Shown: piece by piece, positions 61,602 to 64,000 of the stretch
Layout: each line of letters begins with the position of its first letter
How positions within the stretch are numbered: the stretch's first letter is position 1
Source: Hanleya hanleyi
Taxonomy: Eukaryota; Mollusca; Polyplacophora; Lepidopleurida; Hanleyidae
Assembly: GCA_036873755.1 (NCBI GenBank)
Contig: JAVTVY010020242.1
Span: forward strand, 1-64,000
Direction of reading: 5' to 3'
DNA: 64,000 nucleotides
Translations under genes and position numbers: made by a program
The notes under the pieces: generated by a model
Told to the model about the DNA's origin: nothing
Databases searched by the model: none
The model's input: only the letters and a program-made list of their open reading frames with translations

Positions 61602-64000
61602 ACGAGTCAGGTATATAAATCATCGTAACCGGAACAAAATATAGACTAGAGTGTTACTACCAGCATGTTCATTGTCTGACTGGCTGTGTTCCAAAGCCAT
61701 CTAGACATTAAACCACTTACCCATGCGAAGTTATTTATTTTTTTCTTTCACAGGGTACTACTGCCAGATTCGTAAAAGAGGCATTTCGCAACATCGTATA
61801 TTAGTGGAATGCCACGTGGGTGTTGTAAAAGAGATTTGTAAAGTCGTGGATGGAATTCCTTAAATAAATGTCTTAGGAAGAAGACATTGCACTTAATTCA
61901 TCAGCAAAGGGAATTATTTTAGCATGTTAGCACTGCTTATATCATTTATGTTAAGGATGCAGAGAGTTGGTCCAAGAATTGAACATTGATATACCTCCTT
62001 GCGTCTTGGACAGGTCTGAAAAGGATACTATACCGTAGTATTTAGATTCTTTAGCACAAATAAGCGTGGTATATAAAGAGCATGCGGCTAAAGATGTGAC
62101 AGGTTTGTTTGAATCCATACTGATATTAACACAGGCTAAGTGTCATCTCATGTAAATCATACGTGAGCTCACATACACTTCTTCCCCGTCTAGCATCAAC
62201 TACATAAAAACGTCATTTTAATTATATTTAATATACGGTCAGCATGTAAGGTGAATAAAATGGTTTTATTTCCAATTATTTGAACACTAAGTTTTACGCT
62301 TGCAATTATAAGTAACATTTGCATTCATTTGACGTATAAGTCGATGTGATCGGAGAGGTAGGGCTCATAAAATTGGATTCCCATATTTGATGTTATATTT
62401 AAGAATGTTGTTCATGTAGTCTGTATGATTGACAGCCCCAAATTCAGCAGTGTAGTGAATGTTTTTAGAGTTCCATGGTTTCATGGCCTATGTCGAATCT
62501 TGGTATTTGCCATACCTTTCACATACATTAACAATGCATTTAAGGTTTCCTTTGGATACATTTATTGTGCATGTCGTACCTTGGAGAGTCCCTAATTACG
62601 ATAGATATACAACGCACGATAATGTTTTGCAAATAAATCTCATTTATTCGAATACATTCGCTATTGTAGTGACCCGAATGCAGATCTATCAGTTATATTT
62701 AGCCACTTTCAAACCTGTAATAAATATATGTGAATTGTTGTAGTTATATTGACCATTGCGTGATATATATGGCAAATAAGATGAAACTTAACCGTAAATT
62801 TCGAACTATGGCATCTATATCTCAAAACAATGCAAATAAAATGTTTATATTAACAACTATCCTCTAGATGTGTAAATGTTGGTGTATAAATCCATTTTAT
62901 TTGCTAAGCTGGTAGCTATATATGAAATCATTTGAAAAAGAATACCTATATTTACATTTATCTCACAGATGCGTAAAGCAATGGTGTATATTACAATTTT
63001 ATTTGCTATAATGGTAGGTACATATTAAATCATTTCAAAAAAAATATTTATATTTACATCTACCCCATAGATGTTTAAATGTATGGGGTATAATACCATT
63101 TTATTTGCTACGCTATTAGGTACATATTAAATCATTTCAAAAGGAATACTTATATCAACCTCTTCCACATACACGTGTGAATGTATGGTGAATATTACAG
63201 TTTTATTTGCTATGATGGTAGCTACGTATGAAATCATTTCGTACATTACAGTTTCATTTACAATACTATACATGTATATGTGAAATGTTTGTTTTGATGG
63301 ATTTATTTGCTATCATTTGATAGATATCTGGCGAAGAATTACATTTAACTACCATATTCAAAATTACGATTATTACACGTTAAAGTTAATCAAATGCACA
63401 GTGTTATCATCGCAATTCAATTGTTCAATTTGAACTATTCCATAGGTATGTGATGCAAATCTGCAGTTTAGCCATTACATTTGAACTTAATATATTTCCA
63501 ATACTGTAAACACTAAATTTTCCATTTAGAATTTTTATTTACAATACTATGGAAAATGGGTTTGAATTTCATTGTCTTCTTTGTAACTAATTTGGTGGGT
63601 ATTTGTAACGGAAGGTGCACGTGGCCGGTTAATAAATTATGTAAGAAGTGCTTGTCAATAAGAACGTCTTTATTTGCTGAATAATTTCCAGCTTCATGCC
63701 ACCCAAACAAGTTATATTCTACGTCTACCGGTATTAGATATCTGTACAGTGTATTGAATTTGAAGGAAATTGTCATAGATATATCGTACGTGATGCACAA
63801 ACAAAACACTATAATACTGTCTTTGTGGAGTACACCTCGCGCCTGGATAAGCAATGATAAGAGCCAGACACTTGTTGATTAGCTGACGCCCGCTAACACA
63901 ACACCTGCAGAGGTAACAATCTCGTGCGTGGGGGCCTACCACTTGGCTCGCCTGGCGAAGCTGTTCGCTCCAGGAGACACGACATATTGCGTGTCGTCGT
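61602..64000. other. AT-rich flank right of the retrotransposon, no gene recognised
   Basis: This is not the continuation of E2, since integrase sequence is absent. A 113-codon minus-strand frame at 63513-63854 and a 94-codon frame at 62459-62743 lack recognisable domains and have AT-rich composition like the surroundings. The final 100 nt are more G+C-rich and may begin another feature. Confidence 0.55.
62800..63260. repeat. Degenerate tandem repeat, about 102-bp period
   Basis: ATTTTATTTGCTA.G.TGGTAG, then ATATGAAATCATTTC and AATACCTATATTTACAT recur with ATTTGCTA at about 62898, 63001, 63103 and 63204. Confidence 0.65.

Noticed and set aside
63513..63854. 113-aa minus-strand frame near the right edge
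   Set aside because: AT-rich composition, no domain recognised; could be a chance frame or part of an unseen element.

Overview
The window is metazoan nuclear DNA made almost entirely of mobile elements and their duplicated flanks. It is most likely a marine invertebrate, probably a mollusc; this is a weak inference from the repeat types, an intron-free C-type lectin gene and the element families. There are no bacterial operons, tRNA or rRNA genes, or CRISPR arrays.

The main occupant is a family of Maverick/Polinton (adintovirus-like) elements with genes on the minus strand. E0 (1-4939) is cut by the left edge. E1 (11520-23876, about 12.4 kb) has both terminal inverted repeats (TIRs). A right-TIR fragment is duplicated at 25820-28086. 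A roughly 3 kb internally deleted derivative sits at 34281-37280. E2 (about 46660-54487) is cut through its integrase gene by an LTR retrotransposon. Combining copies, the gene order from the right TIR to the left TIR is: four-module PC4-like protein, small tail-anchored protein, two two-module PC4-like proteins, integrase, Ser/Thr-rich membrane protein, A32/FtsK-type packaging ATPase, small basic protein with hydrophobic tail, Pro-rich virion protein, penton-like minor capsid, small GHG-motif basic protein, double jelly-roll major capsid, adenain-like protease. No DNA polymerase B is visible, although E1 has both TIRs. Most structural genes carry frameshifts or stops, but both ATPases, the E2 protease and several PC4-like genes are open.

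The TIRs are the most unusual non-coding part. They carry about 152-bp arrays with an NRF1-type palindrome in each unit (right TIRs) or a TATA box in each unit (left TIRs). They also carry ETS, CRE, CCAAT and DR1 nuclear-receptor motifs, and a CTCF-consensus match near the outer right end.

Between the elements lies an AT-rich flank F (4940-11519), repeated in part at 23877-25819 and more fully at 28087-34280, so the left 35 kb grew by tandem duplication of flank plus element. From 37281 to 46660 there is single-copy DNA, a 2.3 kb fold-back repeat full of TGACCT half-sites, a secreted C-type lectin gene, a YY1-motif minisatellite and a displaced TIR-type array. From 54488 to 61601 there is a complete Ty3/gypsy element of the Gmr1 type, with integrase upstream of reverse transcriptase, a tRNA-Leu primer site and a polypurine tract. 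The remaining 2.4 kb is AT-rich with a roughly 102-bp degenerate repeat.
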